From: Dactylellina haptotyla | Lineage: Eukaryota > Ascomycota > Orbiliomycetes > Orbiliales > Orbiliaceae | Assembly (NCBI GenBank): GCA_031310005.1 | Contig: CM062380.1 | Span: 4,402,001 to 4,466,000 of the forward strand | DNA length: 64,000 bases | Reading direction: 5' to 3' | Shown: positions 43,934 through 56,900 of the stretch, one piece after another | How positions within the stretch are numbered: the first letter of the stretch is position 1 | How the letters are laid out: the number at the start of each line of letters is the position of its first letter | Made by a program: the position numbers and the translations under genes | The notes under the pieces: generated by a model | The model's database searches: none | Told to the model about the DNA's origin: nothing | Seen by the model: only the letters and a program-made list of their open reading frames with translations

Positions 43934-45217
43934 CTTGAAGTGGACTGTATTGATAGCTTAACGACGAAGATAGAGATTGAACGGGTAAGGATCCTGAAGG
44001 TATAGCCGCGTGCTTTTCGGATATACAATGAAACCCAACAATGGGATTGTGTGCCAATTTATAGAAAAGTCCCCAATTGCGGTGAATGACCAGGCTGCGT
44101 TAACGCTATTATATGCAATTAAAGAGAGGCGGGAGGGCATACGCAAATTGCAAATCAATGATGTCAGTCAATTTCACCTAATTCAGAGACGGCAAAATAT
44201 TAAATCGTGAATTTCTGCGCCAATACTGCTTCCAAGCTTTTGGCATCGCCAGCCTTCAATTAAAAGTGTTGGCCTTTTGGACAAGATGTTGCATTTCCAA
44301 GACCAATTCACATTGGCAGTTCTGCAGTGTATCTGGGCACGCTTGGCTATCGAGAAATCGGAAGATCGCCATGAGAATCAACAAATCGATCAAAGAGCCA
44401 AGTTTTGTTTTTGGGGTCAGACCACTTTTCAGAGACATTCCAAGAATCCATTTCTGGTGAACTAGCAGAGCATCACACGGAAAAGGTTAGGATCCATTTC
44501 CCTTGTTGGTCTATCGAAACAAGATTGGGAAGTCTTGAACTGTTGTTCGTTCCTTTCTGTGCGTAAGGGCTGACCTTGGCCAACCTAATCAAGGTTCCGA
44601 AAATGAAATAGATACTATCTCAAGACGCGGGGTTTACCAAAAAGGTTCAGTATGCACTTAGTTTCTCTTGGCGGTGGCTCAGACGGTGTCGGCTGATTTC
44701 CGATCCCTGGTTCTTTGGATATCTTGGTAACTGGTATATTGAAAGACCAGGCTGCGTTAGTCTCCCCATTTGGCTTTCACCGCACCGGGACCGCTAAAGA
44801 TTGCGACGTTTCCTTAAGGAAAGTAACACGATTCTGAAAAGATGCAAATGTCCCGCATGGCATAGGTGTATACCATACACCAAATTAATTGATTTGATTC
44901 TCCTGACTAATTGTAACAAAGCTCAAACAACATGACGAACTACAACAAGAAATAGAAGAAGCAGGAGAAGCCATACGTATGACAGTAGAAAACATCTACA
45001 CTATTTTTGTATATATATATAGAGAAACTTTGATTTAGGTGTTTGAAACTTTCGTGCCTGATCTGCTGTAATGCCAAGCGTGATGCAGGATTCCGACCTA
45101 TCTTGTCATGAACCATTAAAAACAAGGGCCGGTGTGTCTATATCCTACTGATTAGTAAACTTCCAATTACGGAGGTAAATTTTTATATGGCGAGCTAGGG
45201 TCTGGCAATATCTCCTT
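43934..45217. other. Intergenic, no supported gene
   Basis: Short overlapping frames at 44256-44465 on both strands are not protein-like. Nothing else seen. Confidence 0.45.
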
Positions 45218-45950
45218 ATGTGCGACAGTGAAGACTTTTCCAACTACGAGATAAATATCGTGCTCGCAGCACTCGTCCCGTTTATCGAGTTTCTAATTGA
45301 ACAGGGTGCAAATGCAAACATAAAGTTCAATTCGGTTTCAATCGTCAGCTACCAAAAAATACTCAAGGCATCAACGAATCATAAGGGATTCGTCGAAACA
45401 TGGGTTCCTAGAGAGCCGCTTGAGATTGCTTTTCTCTTGTCCGACTCTTACATTTTGGCCTACTATTACCGGAATACACTAATGTCGCCTCGTTCTGTCG
45501 GGCACTACTTTCACCTCCGCATGGGGGGTATGAGTTTCATAAACGCCTTTTTCGAGCCATACAGACGCAAGACTTATCTACTCTGGGAGACATTTGGGAT
45601 GAGCGTGTCATTACTCCCGAGTCGGTATTAGCTACGACGTTAGAGCGAGATGATCTGGTCGCCGCCCAAAATCTCCTCCTCTGGTACAAAGCAGACTCTA
45701 CAATTATATTAAACTTGTGCTCCATCTTAATTAGAGACATTGTCGATGTCGATGGAAGTACAAAATATTACACCGACCGCCTTTCGATACTCTTATCCAT
45801 GCTACGAGAAGGTGTCGACTTTTTGGCCATACCAAGTTCTAGGGAAAGTCTTATAACTATTATGAGCTCTTACTCGAAGCGATTGAGTGTAGTAATGTGG
45901 AAATTTTGAGCCTTATATTAGATTTCGGAAAGGGTGGTGGGCCACAAAGC
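45218..45950 (+). pseudogene. Ankyrin-type gene remnant, frameshifted and truncated
   Basis: Reads PFIEFLIEQGANANIKFN (ankyrin-like helix and loop), continues to about 45580, then needs a one-base shift to give DIWDERVITPESVLATTLER and DDLVAAQNLLLWYKADSTII, and a second shift near 45860 for YYELLLEAIECSNVEILSLI. Just after this, GGGACAGTATGG minisatellite DNA begins and the reading is lost. It is the decayed end of an ankyrin-repeat protein, the third NLR/ankyrin-type locus within 9 kb. Confidence 0.6.
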
Positions 45951-46473
45951 GATCCTGGATATATCGAGCTAGAAAAATGGGAGCTGAGTACCTGTATTCG
46001 ACCCGCGATTCCACCCTGGAATCGGGGACAGTATGGGGAAACAGGTGCCGGGACAGTATGGGAGCCCATTTATGGAAGGATTTCGCGGTCAATTTTGGCG
46101 TGTCTCGGACCCTTTTGGTGGGGATTGGGTGGGGGGACAGGACAGGGGGACAGTATGGGGGGACAGTACGGGACAGGGTGCCGAAAAGAGTTCATAAATC
46201 CGGGACAGCGCCAACCAGCCAAAAACGGGACAGTATGGGACGGCTAGCTGCTAGCCGCGCAGGGCTACGAAAAAAGGTGCCATAAATGCCGGCCAGCGGT
46301 AAAAGTGGCCCATTAGACTGTGGAAATATATGGGACAGTATGGGACAGGCTGCGGGACAGTATGGGAGGATGTTAAGAGGGACAGGCCAGCAGGGCTGAG
46401 GGACAGGCGGCGAAGAAAACAGAAGATGTCAAAACTGCTGGGCAGCACCAGTGATTGCGATAAAGTATATGAG

Positions 46474-46508
<35 letters not shown>
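46474..46508. repeat. (AGCC)n microsatellite
   Basis: About eight uninterrupted AGCC/GCCA units. Confidence 0.95.
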
Positions 46509-46510
<2 letters not shown>

Positions 46511-46547
46511 CACCTGGGCAGGATACTAAGACTAAGAGATAAGTTAA

Positions 46548-46670
46548 TACTATTGAAGTATAGACTATAGGCATTCGAAGTATATACTATAGGAAATCGA
46601 AGTATAGACGGTCGAAGCTATAGAGAGTCGAAGCTGTAGAGAGTCGAAGCTGTAGAGAGTCGAAGCCATG
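46548..46670. repeat. Short tandem repeats (GAAGTATAGACTATAGG and GTCGAAGCTGTAGAGA)
   Basis: Three degenerate units of ATTGAAGTATAGACTATAGG-type, then four to five units of GTCGAAGCTRTAGAGA, the second type apparently derived from the first. Confidence 0.8.
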
Positions 46671-47240
46671 GAAGTCGGGGAGACGAAAAAGCCCAAGCTG
46701 GACAGAAAGCCAAAGCTGCGGCGCTGAACCAAAGCCAATGGTTTTACAAGTGCACAGAGTATGGGACAGTATGCATATATGCGGGACAGTACGGGACAGG
46801 CTGGGGGACAGTATGGGGGGACAGTATGAGGGGACAGCTAGCAGGGCTACGGGACAGGCTGAGGAAAAAGATGCATAAATGAATGCCGGGCAGCACTAAA
46901 AGGTTGCAAAAGCCGCCATAAATGAAAAGTCACCGACTAGGACATGGAGATATATGGGACAGTATGGGACAGGAGGAATAGGCTGCGGGACAGTAGGTGG
47001 GACAGTAGGTGGGACAGTATGGGGGACAGTATGGGACAGCTAGCAGGGCTGCGGGACAGGTGCAAAAAGATGACATAAATGCCGGGCAGCACCAAAAGCC
47101 ACGATAAATGGAAGTCACCATTGCTAGCGACTCTGGAATGTGGAAATATATGAGACAGCAGGACCAGGCTGCAGGATAGTATGGGGCAGCAGGACCAGGC
47201 TACGGGATAGTATGAGGGGCTGCGAAAAAGGGTGTCGTGA

Positions 47241-49090
47241 ATGCCGGGCAGCATAGAAGCCGCGATAAACTATGAGCGCCGGTGATACCAGTGATACCAG
47301 CGGCACCAGCGATTTTTTTAGTAATGGGGAAGGATGATAATTGTCTAAGAGGTGATATTATTGAAATATAAATAGTTGATGATATAGATGGTTGGTGTTG
47401 ATGAATAGAGAACGGTATAGTAAGAATAAGGAGGGATGTTGAAGATGGATGAGAAGGCTAAAGCTGGAACGCAAGCCACCGCTGTAGCGCTGAATAAAGC
47501 CAGTGCATTTATAGTGTATAGTATGAGAGAGAGGATGTTGTATGGAGCAGGAGGAACAAGCTGCGGGATAGGAGGAATATAAGGATTGGAGGGATAGGTA
47601 GTAGGGCAGACTGCAAAAGGGATTTCATAAATGCATGCCAGACAAGACAAAACAGCTAGCATAAATGAAAAAGCTGCAATATCTGCGATATCTGCAACCT
47701 TAAACTGCAATATTTGCAGAAGACCTGCGATCTTGAAATATGAAAAATTGTATAGGACTGTACAAGTGCATAGTACTATATGGGGCAGGGCGGAATCCTG
47801 GGGCAGGGTGGAAGTCTTATAATGGAAGGGCGAGTATGGAATAGTAAAGGTAAAGGGAATACCGGTAAAAGCGTAGATGTGTAGTCGACTGCATAGACAG
47901 CCAATAGCTACAGTACAGCCTGACGGGGGGCGGCCGGAGATTTATCAACAGAGAGGGATCCAAATGTTGATGGAGAGACGAGAATGCTGAAGCTGGAAGG
48001 TCAAAGCTGCGGCGCTGAATAAAAGCCGGTGACTTTACAGCATAAGAACAGGCCATACAGTATCGCGTTGTGAAAATGCATGGGTCGGTGTATACATGTG
48101 TATTGGGAGAAGAATTTGAGCTTGGGAGGAGCTTGGGAGATCGATTCTCTGCAGGCAGCATCTTGTCTGGAGGCCTCGAAGAGCGCCTGGTATCGAGGCT
48201 ACCTCGAAGAGGATCTTGATATGGGTTGGTTTGCATGTGCATGTTAGAATAGTACGATAGCGATGATTCTTATGATAAGACAGTTGATGGTGGTAGTAGC
48301 AGGAGAGCAATAGAAGGTGATAATATCATTGAAGAGTGCTTTTCAACAGTTGTGAATATTTTATAATAAAAATGACCAACCTGAGTGGGTAGCTATAGCT
48401 ATAGTTGTGGTTGGCAGAGCTGTTGGTAGATGTGGTCTGGCGGCCGCGAGTGGTGGGGTAAATGCAACATTTGCTGTTAAAAATTTGTGTTGGCAGCGAC
48501 GTCGCAGCTGGGGTGGCCTGGGCAGAACGACCAATGTCTTCAATTCGATCGGAAAACCCACATCTTGATTTACAGAACACGATTTTGGGATATGCCGAAT
48601 AAAGAATAGAGAGCTAAATAAATCTCCGTTTTGGAAGTCGTTAGCTTTATTTTTGCCGGCTATGTCCCATATCTTTAATCGTCGAGGCAGTCCCTACAAC
48701 GCGGAAACCGGAGGCAGGAAGTCGAGACAACGCAAGAATAACTTGCCCTTCGATCCGCCAAAAAAAGAGTTATAGAACAACTTTATTCACTTGTCTCGAT
48801 TTATTCACATTATAAGGCGAATGTCTGTGCGGATAACATGGGATGTACATGCATGCGCAGTATATATGGGGCTTGGATATGTGAGAGTGTGTAGGATAGA
48901 CTAGAGTTAGACAGCTTGGGTGTAGGACAATTGAATTTGTGAGAATCGATCGACAACATGCATGTGGGATGGGACGAGCGGATTCGTACGATCACCATGT
49001 GCACATAATATTTGTAGTTATGAATATGTATGCACAATACTTCTACTTGAGGCTTTGGTAACTGATTGCAAATTTAATATATGTATTTCT
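47241..49090. other. Low-complexity, no supported gene
   Basis: Continues the strand-biased composition of the minisatellite region (purine-rich plus strand). Minus-strand frames such as 47345-47710 and 47817-48242 are products of this bias and show no domain. Confidence 0.5.
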
Positions 49091-51834
49091 CTAGCTACTG
49101 ATAGGATACAAATAGCCAAAGGCTTCCAAGGCGCACATGATTCTCCAGAGATTATTATTGCCAGTACCGAGATTATTCAGTGTCCGCTTCAGCCAGCCCG
49201 CGAAATTGTCCGGCGTGTCCAGCCCAAAATCGTAGAGACACAGTTCGCCAAATATCCTGTACCTGATCTCATCATCGGTCCAGAGCGCCCAGCAGAGATC
49301 TCGAGGGATTCCAAGATACGGACAGAAGGCATCCACGTCTCTGCGGCAGATGTGCATAGGAAGCGAGCATTGACGACAACAATCAGAAGATAGAGGGAAG
49401 TGTGAGCAAAAATTTTGATAGCTTTCGCTTTCGGCTATGGTGGGTGTAGATATAGATGCAGACGTAGACGTAGTACAATCCTTAGCACTGTGGATAGAGG
49501 CAGTTCCCAGGAACAGGTAGCAGAAAGGACAAAATCCATCGGCCAATCTAGACAGAACGGTGCGAATCTGCATCTCCTGCTGTGTCTTATCCTTTGCCTT
49601 CCTCTTGGATACATTGATATCTGTAGCTTGCTCAGCAGTCTCTCCGGACACACCGTCCGAGCAGTTGTCACACAGCTCTCCACCACAGGTTCGGCACTCG
49701 GCAGCGTCTCCATCGTTGACTTGGCTGAGAATCAGGCGGCGGCAGCCTTGGGTTTGGACAAAATCAACAAGCCCCTTATATAGGGCGATTCTCCATGGCA
49801 TCTGGGAGAGGTGGTTGTAGTCTCGGAAGGACGGCTTGGACGTAAAAACCATGACTTCAGCTGGCTGGCCTTCGCGACCCGCACGGCCGGCTTGTTGTAT
49901 GAAGTCCACCAGCGTGTACGGCAACCCGCAAAAGATACCCAACAAGACATTTTTCGTATTGTAGCCGGCGCTCAGACAGGTAGTGGCAGCTAGAACATTG
50001 AAGTCCTGGTGGTTCTCCCAGAGGCAAAGCGCACCCTCCTTATCCTCGCTGGGCATATCGCTGGTATACGGTAGAATGTTGACTTCATCCGACCTCTGGC
50101 AAAGCTGGTGAGCCTGCTCTCTGCTGCGACAGAAGACCAATATCTTGCCTCCCCTTTTCGTGACATCTGCGACTCTGTTGATGACGGCCGCCAGGGTGGA
50201 TTCGAAGTACTTAGACGTGATCCGGACGCTGTATTTGACATTGAGGCAGTTGGTAGGTGATCTCAACGTGATAAAAGATGCGTGGCCGGTAAACGAACAC
50301 AGGGCACCGCTCATGATGGGGGGCAGGGTAGCAGTCATGTAGACACATTGGACCGGGAAGGTGGCCAGGTTGGTCATCCTCTCAACCTCTCTGAATCCCA
50401 GGTCGAGCAGGGGCTGATGGCACTCATCAAAAACAAATCTATCCAGGAACTGCCGCGCAAAATATTGTGATATCAGAGTCAGAAACCGACTACTACAGGC
50501 AGCTTCCGGTGTCACCACGACGAGATGAGGTAGCTTTGGATTTTCCAGCTCTGGAGCGACACTGGCACTGTAAACCGTAGCGGCTATACCTCGCTTGCGC
50601 GCTCTGTCCACCACATCGAGACATGTGCTGATGTACGGCTCAACCATAACCGTGATTTTGGCGTGCGGCACCGCTAGCGCGAGGAGGATGCATTCCGTTT
50701 TCCCCACAGAGGTAGGCAGTATCATCAACAGAGGGCTCGTCTTCATGAACACCGCCTTGGCGGCATCTGCTTGCTTCTGAGAGTTGAACTTTGCATGTGG
50801 CCCGTGGAAAGAGACAAGTGCCTTCAAAATCTGAGGGGGGTACGGCGCAGCGGCAATGTACGCATTAGTTTGAGGGAGATGCGCTGTTGCTGGTGCTGTT
50901 GCTGGTAGTATTACTGTCGCTGGTGCCGGTACTGGTACAAGTGCTTGTGCTGGTGCTTGTGCTGATGGGGCTGTCTGCTCGTCTGAGATTGTGGTGTCCG
51001 CGGGGAAGATCCTTGGAAAAGTCGGCGCAGTAGCGGCCTCTGCTTCACCGTAAACGCGGCGCTTAATATCGTTGAAAGCATCTGCGACTGTAGTAATAAT
51101 TAGAAATAAGTTCAAAAAATAATAATAATAATAAGAACTTACGGCTCATCGGCGCTCGGCGCGCTCGCCAGGGGGGCAGCTTTGGCCACAGCATCCAACG
51201 ACCCGTAGGCCATCCAGTCGGTTCTCTGCAGCCAGGGGGAGAGGGGAGTGGAGTCATCGTCCGAGGTGTGAGAGGAGCAGACCGATGCCAAGATGCTCTT
51301 CTCTTGTTCTAGTATCCGGGCTTCCACCGTAGGCAGGGGCTTCGATGCCGGCAAGACTTGGAAATACACTTTACCTCTCCCCACGGCCAGACTCTGCGCG
51401 GAGCAGGCAACAGATGTAGCATTCACACACTTTTTGTCGTGATACTTGGCCGTTTGAGTTCTGATCACACCACAACCACTGCATTTCCAGGCCTCCAAGG
51501 TTTTGATCAGAGCAAACTGTGGTACCGGTGGCCCCGTCGATAGTTCCTTCTGGTGTTCCAGCAGTTGATCCTGGGAGAGAACCACGGATGAAAGCTCTTC
51601 CACCATGGGGACCGGGTATTTTGGGTTGGCAGCCCGGCAATGAAACTTGAGATGGCCGGATAAAAAATCATACCCGAAGCAGTGCTGGCACTCCAGACAG
51701 ACGAGAGCGTTCAGCTGCGGGTGTAATTGAATATTCATCACTCTGAGCTTTTCCATAGTATCCTGGCAGACAACGTTAGCGAAGATTGTAAAATAAAAAA
51801 TAAATACTAGTACAGGAATTGCAAGTATATACAC
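49091..51834 (-). CDS. Telomere-linked RecQ-like helicase (TLH type) with N-terminal zinc-finger region
   Basis: The main exon (to 49091) carries helicase motifs in order: LLMILPTSVGKTE (I), VVVTPEA (Ic-like), FVFDECHQ (II, DECH), VYMTATLPP (III), then KILVFCRSREQA (IV), NVLAATTCLSAGYNTKNV (V) and FIQQAGRAGREGQPAEVMVF (VI). Cys-rich parts follow (CRTCGGELCDNC; CPFCYLF; CRQC), typical of fungal subtelomeric helicases. Upstream, 51834-51143 encodes ALVCLECQHCFGYDFLSGHLKFHC, the C2H2-like finger region often found N-terminal in these proteins; its true start is probably the ATG near 51756, after a CTAAC/CCAG acceptor. The 51142-51088 intron (GTAAGT...CTACAG) is clear but phases disagree by one base, pointing to an indel in the GC-rich end of the first exon (a C6 run near 51172). 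An Ala/Pro/Val-rich low-complexity linker joins the parts. Roles in chromosome-end maintenance are inferred from the family. Confidence 0.82.
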
Positions 51835-52145
51835 GGAAAGGGCAACCTTACAGGACTCTGGTTGAAAGAGACATCGTGTCCCGTAGGAAAATTGTGTCCC
51901 GCAGGCTTGGCTAAGGTCTGATGAATAATATTAGTATTTTTTATATTTTTATATCGGATAGATGTGAGGAACAGGGGAGTCGTACACTTTCCGGGCTGTT
52001 CATAGCGGTGTCCGAGCTGTCAACTATCCTACCCGAACTGTGGGGATGGCCTTGGGTTGAAGCTTCAGCGGCGGATACGTTCAGAGTGCCAACCGAGCTG
52101 TTGAGACTATCCTTTGCAACCACGGGATGGCTAACCGTTAGGTTC
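51835..52145. other. Upstream region of the helicase gene
   Basis: May contain an additional 5' exon of the helicase; none could be fixed. No separate gene. Confidence 0.35.
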
Positions 52146-52292
52146 AATCGGAACCAGGCGTGGTTCCGATTTTGCTATTGGTCGAAAGGTCGAAAATCAG
52201 CCCGATCAAATAAGTATTATAATAACAAACATCCTATCAAATGGTAATTGGAACCAAGCGTAATTCCGATTTTATTAATTGGTTGAAAGGTG
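52146..52292. repeat. Two copies of a hairpin-containing unit spaced exactly 100 bp
   Basis: 52146-52156 and 52161-52171 form a perfect 11-bp inverted repeat around a GGCG loop (AATCGGAACCA / TGGTTCCGATT). The unit recurs at 52246, with C-to-T and G-to-A changes in both arms. Following bases (TTGGTCGAAAGG / TTGGTTGAAAGG) are also shared. Confidence 0.85.
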
Positions 52293-53436
52293 TGTATAAT
52301 CTTTAAAAGAATTACTAAATATGGCGAGTGATTAATTAAATCTATTTTTATTATTTTAAAAAAAATTTAGATTTTAAACTTTTTATTTTCAATTTTCCCT
52401 TTTTGGCCGTAAAACATCTTTTTTAAAATTTTATATTTTTTTAAGTAATAATGCATTTAAAAGTCGTACAACTATATAGTAAATTTCAAAACAAATAAAT
52501 AAATAAATGAATAAACAAACAAGTAGGTCGGTCAATTAATTAAAAATTGGAAATATTTAGGATCTCAATTAAAACATAAAAACAATAATACCAAATTTTT
52601 TTTTAATTTTTTTTTTAAAAAAAAGAGGGAAAAAAAGAGATAAAAAAAAAAAAGGAAAAATATATATATTTATTTATATATATATATATTTTAAAATTAA
52701 ATAGTGCTTTAGATAAAATAAATATTAAAATAATATATGTATGATTATGTATATAGAGAGATTATAAGGCATAAATGTTAGAAAAATATTAAACCTTTTT
52801 AAATTTAAGGAAAAATTATAATAAATAATATATAAATTTTGTGGAATTATTATCTTATTAAATAAATTAAATAAATATTTAAAATAGATTTAAAATTATA
52901 AAAAGACACTAAAGGTTACACAATATAAATAAGTAAAAGCTTATATAAATAAAAAATTATTAAAAATTAAAAAAGTAATAAAATAGATTGATAATTAAAA
53001 GGAAATATTTAATTTTCTAACTATTAAATATTATTAATATAAAAATTATATTATTAGGTTTTTCGGAAATAAAATATTATATAAATATTATATAATAAAG
53101 TATAATATTAAAAAGAAAGTAGGATAGCTATTTAAAAAATTAATATTAAAAAACAATATATTGGATAATAATTAATTATAAATATAATTAATATTTAAAA
53201 CCTGTAACCCCTATTATTATTATTTTTTAGTAAAATAAAAGTAAAAAATCATTATTATTAACAATATTGATAAGTCAAGCGGCCAAATAATGGTAGATAA
53301 AATAATAACCAGGTTGATATTAATAATATTATTATACAAGGGTGTTAATAAAATATTTATTGAAATTATTATAAAAAAAATAAAGGATTGAGTCTAGGTT
53401 AAGATTAAAGAGTTGAAAAAAATCAAATTGCTTTAG

Positions 53437-53913
53437 TGTAAGAATTGGTATAATAGGCACAAGGTAACAAGGTGATAGATAAGATGCCACTTGGTTTTAC
53501 TAAATTCTGCGTATGTATGTTTTAAACTAATATTTAAATTATTATTTGATTTTTTAAGTTATATGATGCTAAAAGTACAGGTATAAATATTTATAAGTAA
53601 AAACAAATAACAAGTAATTCTGGATAAGAAAATAATAAATGATTTTAGATAAAAAAAATAATAAATAATTTTGGATAAAAGAGATAATAAGTGGTTTTAG
53701 ATAAAAAAAATAATAAGTGATTTTAAATAGTATAATTATTTTTTTTAGTTTGAAAATAATTCTTTATTTTGGATATTCCTATTTTTGTATTATTTTTATA
53801 TTTTTTTATTGATCTAAAGAAGGGTATTGATATTTCCTATTATTATTTTTATAATTTCTTCTGTTTATATTATTTTTTGGTATAATTTATTATGTTATTT
53901 GAGTTTTATTATA
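53437..53913 (-). repeat. LTR of the retrotransposon (left copy)
   Basis: Aligns base for base with 59357-59833: AAGGTAACAAGGTGATAGAT against AAGGTAACAAAATGACAAAT, TCTGCGTATGTATGTTTTAA against TCTGCGTATGTATATTTTAA. The copies differ mostly by C/T and G/A. Confidence 0.88.
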
Positions 53914-56900
53914 AAATTTCCTCTTTTAATATTAATATTTTGTTAATATTTTAATTTAATATTTAAGATTATTTTAAACCCTTTTTATTATCAATATTTT
54001 TTATTGATTTTTGGAGGTATAAATTTTTTATAATTACTTTTCCATAATATCCCTAAAATTAATTTTAATTTCAATTTTTTTGATAATTTTAGGTTCTTTA
54101 GATCTTCTAACTCATTCTTAAAATTATATTAGATTAATAATATTTCCGCTTTTTTTTATTTTTAATATTTTTAATACTCATAAAAATTCTTTTACTATAT
54201 AATTACTAACTCATTATTAATTTTTTAAAATCTTTTATTTTTTAAAATTATTTTAAATTTTTAAATTTTTTGCTAGAGTTTAACGTATTTAAAATCTTAT
54301 TAAATATTATTTTAAATTTTTGAAAAATTTTTTTTAAAATTTAAATTAATAGCAAAAATTAATAATATAAAAATGTTAGTCCTATAAAAGAATAAAAATT
54401 CTATTGTTTCTGGATAAGATGTTATCTATTGTAATTTGTAAATATTAATTAGTTCGCTTATTAGGCCATTTAGGAATTATACATTAAACAAGGTAAATAA
54501 TTTAATATTATTAAATAAATCTATATATTAAATAAATAGATTATTTAAAATTATGTTTATAAATTTGATTAACTAATTTATTATTAATATCTTAAATTAA
54601 AATTATTTTTTATTTACTAAAGGCTAGTTTATTAAAATATTTTTTATGAAAAATTTAAAAAAATTGTTTTATATATCGAATATATTTAGTAAATTTCCAA
54701 GTAAGTTTGTCGTAATCTTTTTAATAAATATAATATTTTAATTAATTATTTTTTTATTAAGAGTTAATAAATTCTATAACTTTATATAATATATTACCAT
54801 CTTAATTAATAGTAATAAACAAAAACCTTTTTTCTTTATTTTATTTTTTAAACCCATTATTTTTTACTTATTATAATAAACTAATATAAAATATTAGGTA
54901 AATTCTCATAAAGGGGGGAAGGTCTAATTTATATACTTTATTACCTATGGACTTAAGGATTTAAAATAGCTCTTTATTTTTATTAGCTAATTTTAAATTA
55001 AATCTAATAACCAAAATATTGTACATATTTAATTATACTTTATCTTCTTTTTTATAGTTAACTGTAAACCATCTTTTCTTATTTATTTATTTTTATTATA
55101 TTTATATGGTATGGTTAATTTCTATTTTAATAAATTCTTATAATTTTATTATTTTAATTATAAAATTGAAAGCTTCCTAATTCTGTATTAATATTTCTTT
55201 ATTAATAATTATTATTTTTGAATTCTACCTATAATTAGTTATAAAAAGTGATATTCCTATAATATTCAATATTTTATTATTATAGTAATATTTTGTAAAT
55301 AATAATTATTTAATTTAATTATTTTATTAATAATTAATGTAAATTTTAAAATATTATTTAATAATAGAATTAATTTGCTTTATTTACTTATTTATTTATA
55401 AATAATATACTATATTTAATTTATAATAAATTTTTAATTTTTATTAACTTCATTTTAAAATTCATTTAAAAATTAATTTAGATATAATTTTTTTAATAAT
55501 TTATATAATTTCTAAATATTTTATAAAAATATTTTAGTTAATTCTTTGATATTTAGCTTTTTACTAATAAATGATAAATGGATTATTTTTAAAATTTACA
55601 TATAATTATTAAAATAATATTATATTTATTTATTTTTAATAATTCTATAATAAAGTTAAAAGATATACTATTCTAGTTTTTCTAAGATTTATAAAAGTAT
55701 AGTAATTTTTATAATATATTTTATAATGGTTTTATTCTATAGTATATATGATAATTATTGATATATTTATTAATATTTTTCTAAATCCTTTCTAAATATA
55801 TTTTTTATATAAATTCTAAAGTTTTTATTTGTTCTAAATGTCCAACAATTAGATAATTATAATATTATAAAAGTATTTTGATTTTAATCTTATCATTTTA
55901 TAGGACTTCTTTTTTAAGTTATAATATAGCTATTTATTAATTTTTTTATATTTAAATATTTCTATTTTTAGATATTGTTTTTATTGTTTTTAAAATAATT
56001 AAAATATTTTATATATATTTATTTTTTTTATAAGCTTATTCCCATTCATTCTATATTATCAAATTATTTATTTATTAAATTTTTTTTAATAAAATAAATA
56101 TTTTAATTTTATTTTTTAATTTTTCATTTTTTTTTTCTTAAGGGAGATCTCTCAACCTTCTTATTAATATATTAATTTTAATATTGGTTTTTTTTAGAAT
56201 AAAAATAATTTTATAATTAAATTTGGATATGTATTCTATTTATCTTATTTATTATAATCCCAATTTCTATTTTATTATAAAATATTCAAAATTTTTATAA
56301 TCTATTAATATATATATTTAAATAAATACATTTATCAAATATTATTCTTAGTTTTAAAGTGTTTATATAATTACTAAAAGTTCTTTATCATAAATATTGT
56401 AGTTATATTTTACTAATATCATTTTTTTTAATTTATATGCTATTGAATACTATAATCTATTTTTATATTTTTAAAATAATATTATTATGGATATATTAGT
56501 TTTTATTTTGATTTCCAATTTAAAATTTTAGTGTTTAAATATTAATTCTAATATAAATATTTTTAAAATATTTTAAATATTTTTTTATATGATTCCCAAT
56601 AAAATATATAATTTTTCATATTAAATTATATAATAATTTTATTATTTATATATAATTCTTAATAAATCTTTTATAAAAATTAGCGAATTTTAGGAATGAC
56701 TATATTTCTTTGATTATATTTAATCCTTTTTTAATTTTTTTAATTTAATATATTTTATATTTTAATTAAATTTATTTTAATACTATTATTTTTAATAATA
56801 TATTTTAAAAATTTGATTTTTATAAAAATTTATATTTAAATAATTTAATATATAGATTAGTTTTTATAGAATTTTTAAAATTTTTTAATATATTAAATAT

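Larger units (their letters stand above)
46020..47240. repeat. Dispersed GGGACAGTATGG minisatellite
   Basis: At least fifteen copies of GGGACAGTATGG and variants (GGGACAGTACGG, GGGACAGTAGGTG) occur singly or back to back, mixed with GGGACAGG and GCAGGGCTACG words. All point the same way, with a strong G/C strand bias. Units are not evenly spaced, so it is a clustered short-motif region and not a simple tandem array. Confidence 0.8.

Noticed and set aside
46020-47240. Repeat cluster as a CRISPR array
   Set aside because: Units are short, not palindromic, irregularly spaced and in a fungal genome; no cas genes.
47345-48242. Minus-strand frames of 121 and 141 codons in the low-complexity region
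   Set aside because: They follow the purine/pyrimidine strand bias, have Tyr/Pro/Ile-rich noise translation and no conserved start or domain.
49415-50780. Plus-strand open frames opposite the helicase
   Set aside because: They mirror the coding strand of a clear helicase and have no independent evidence.
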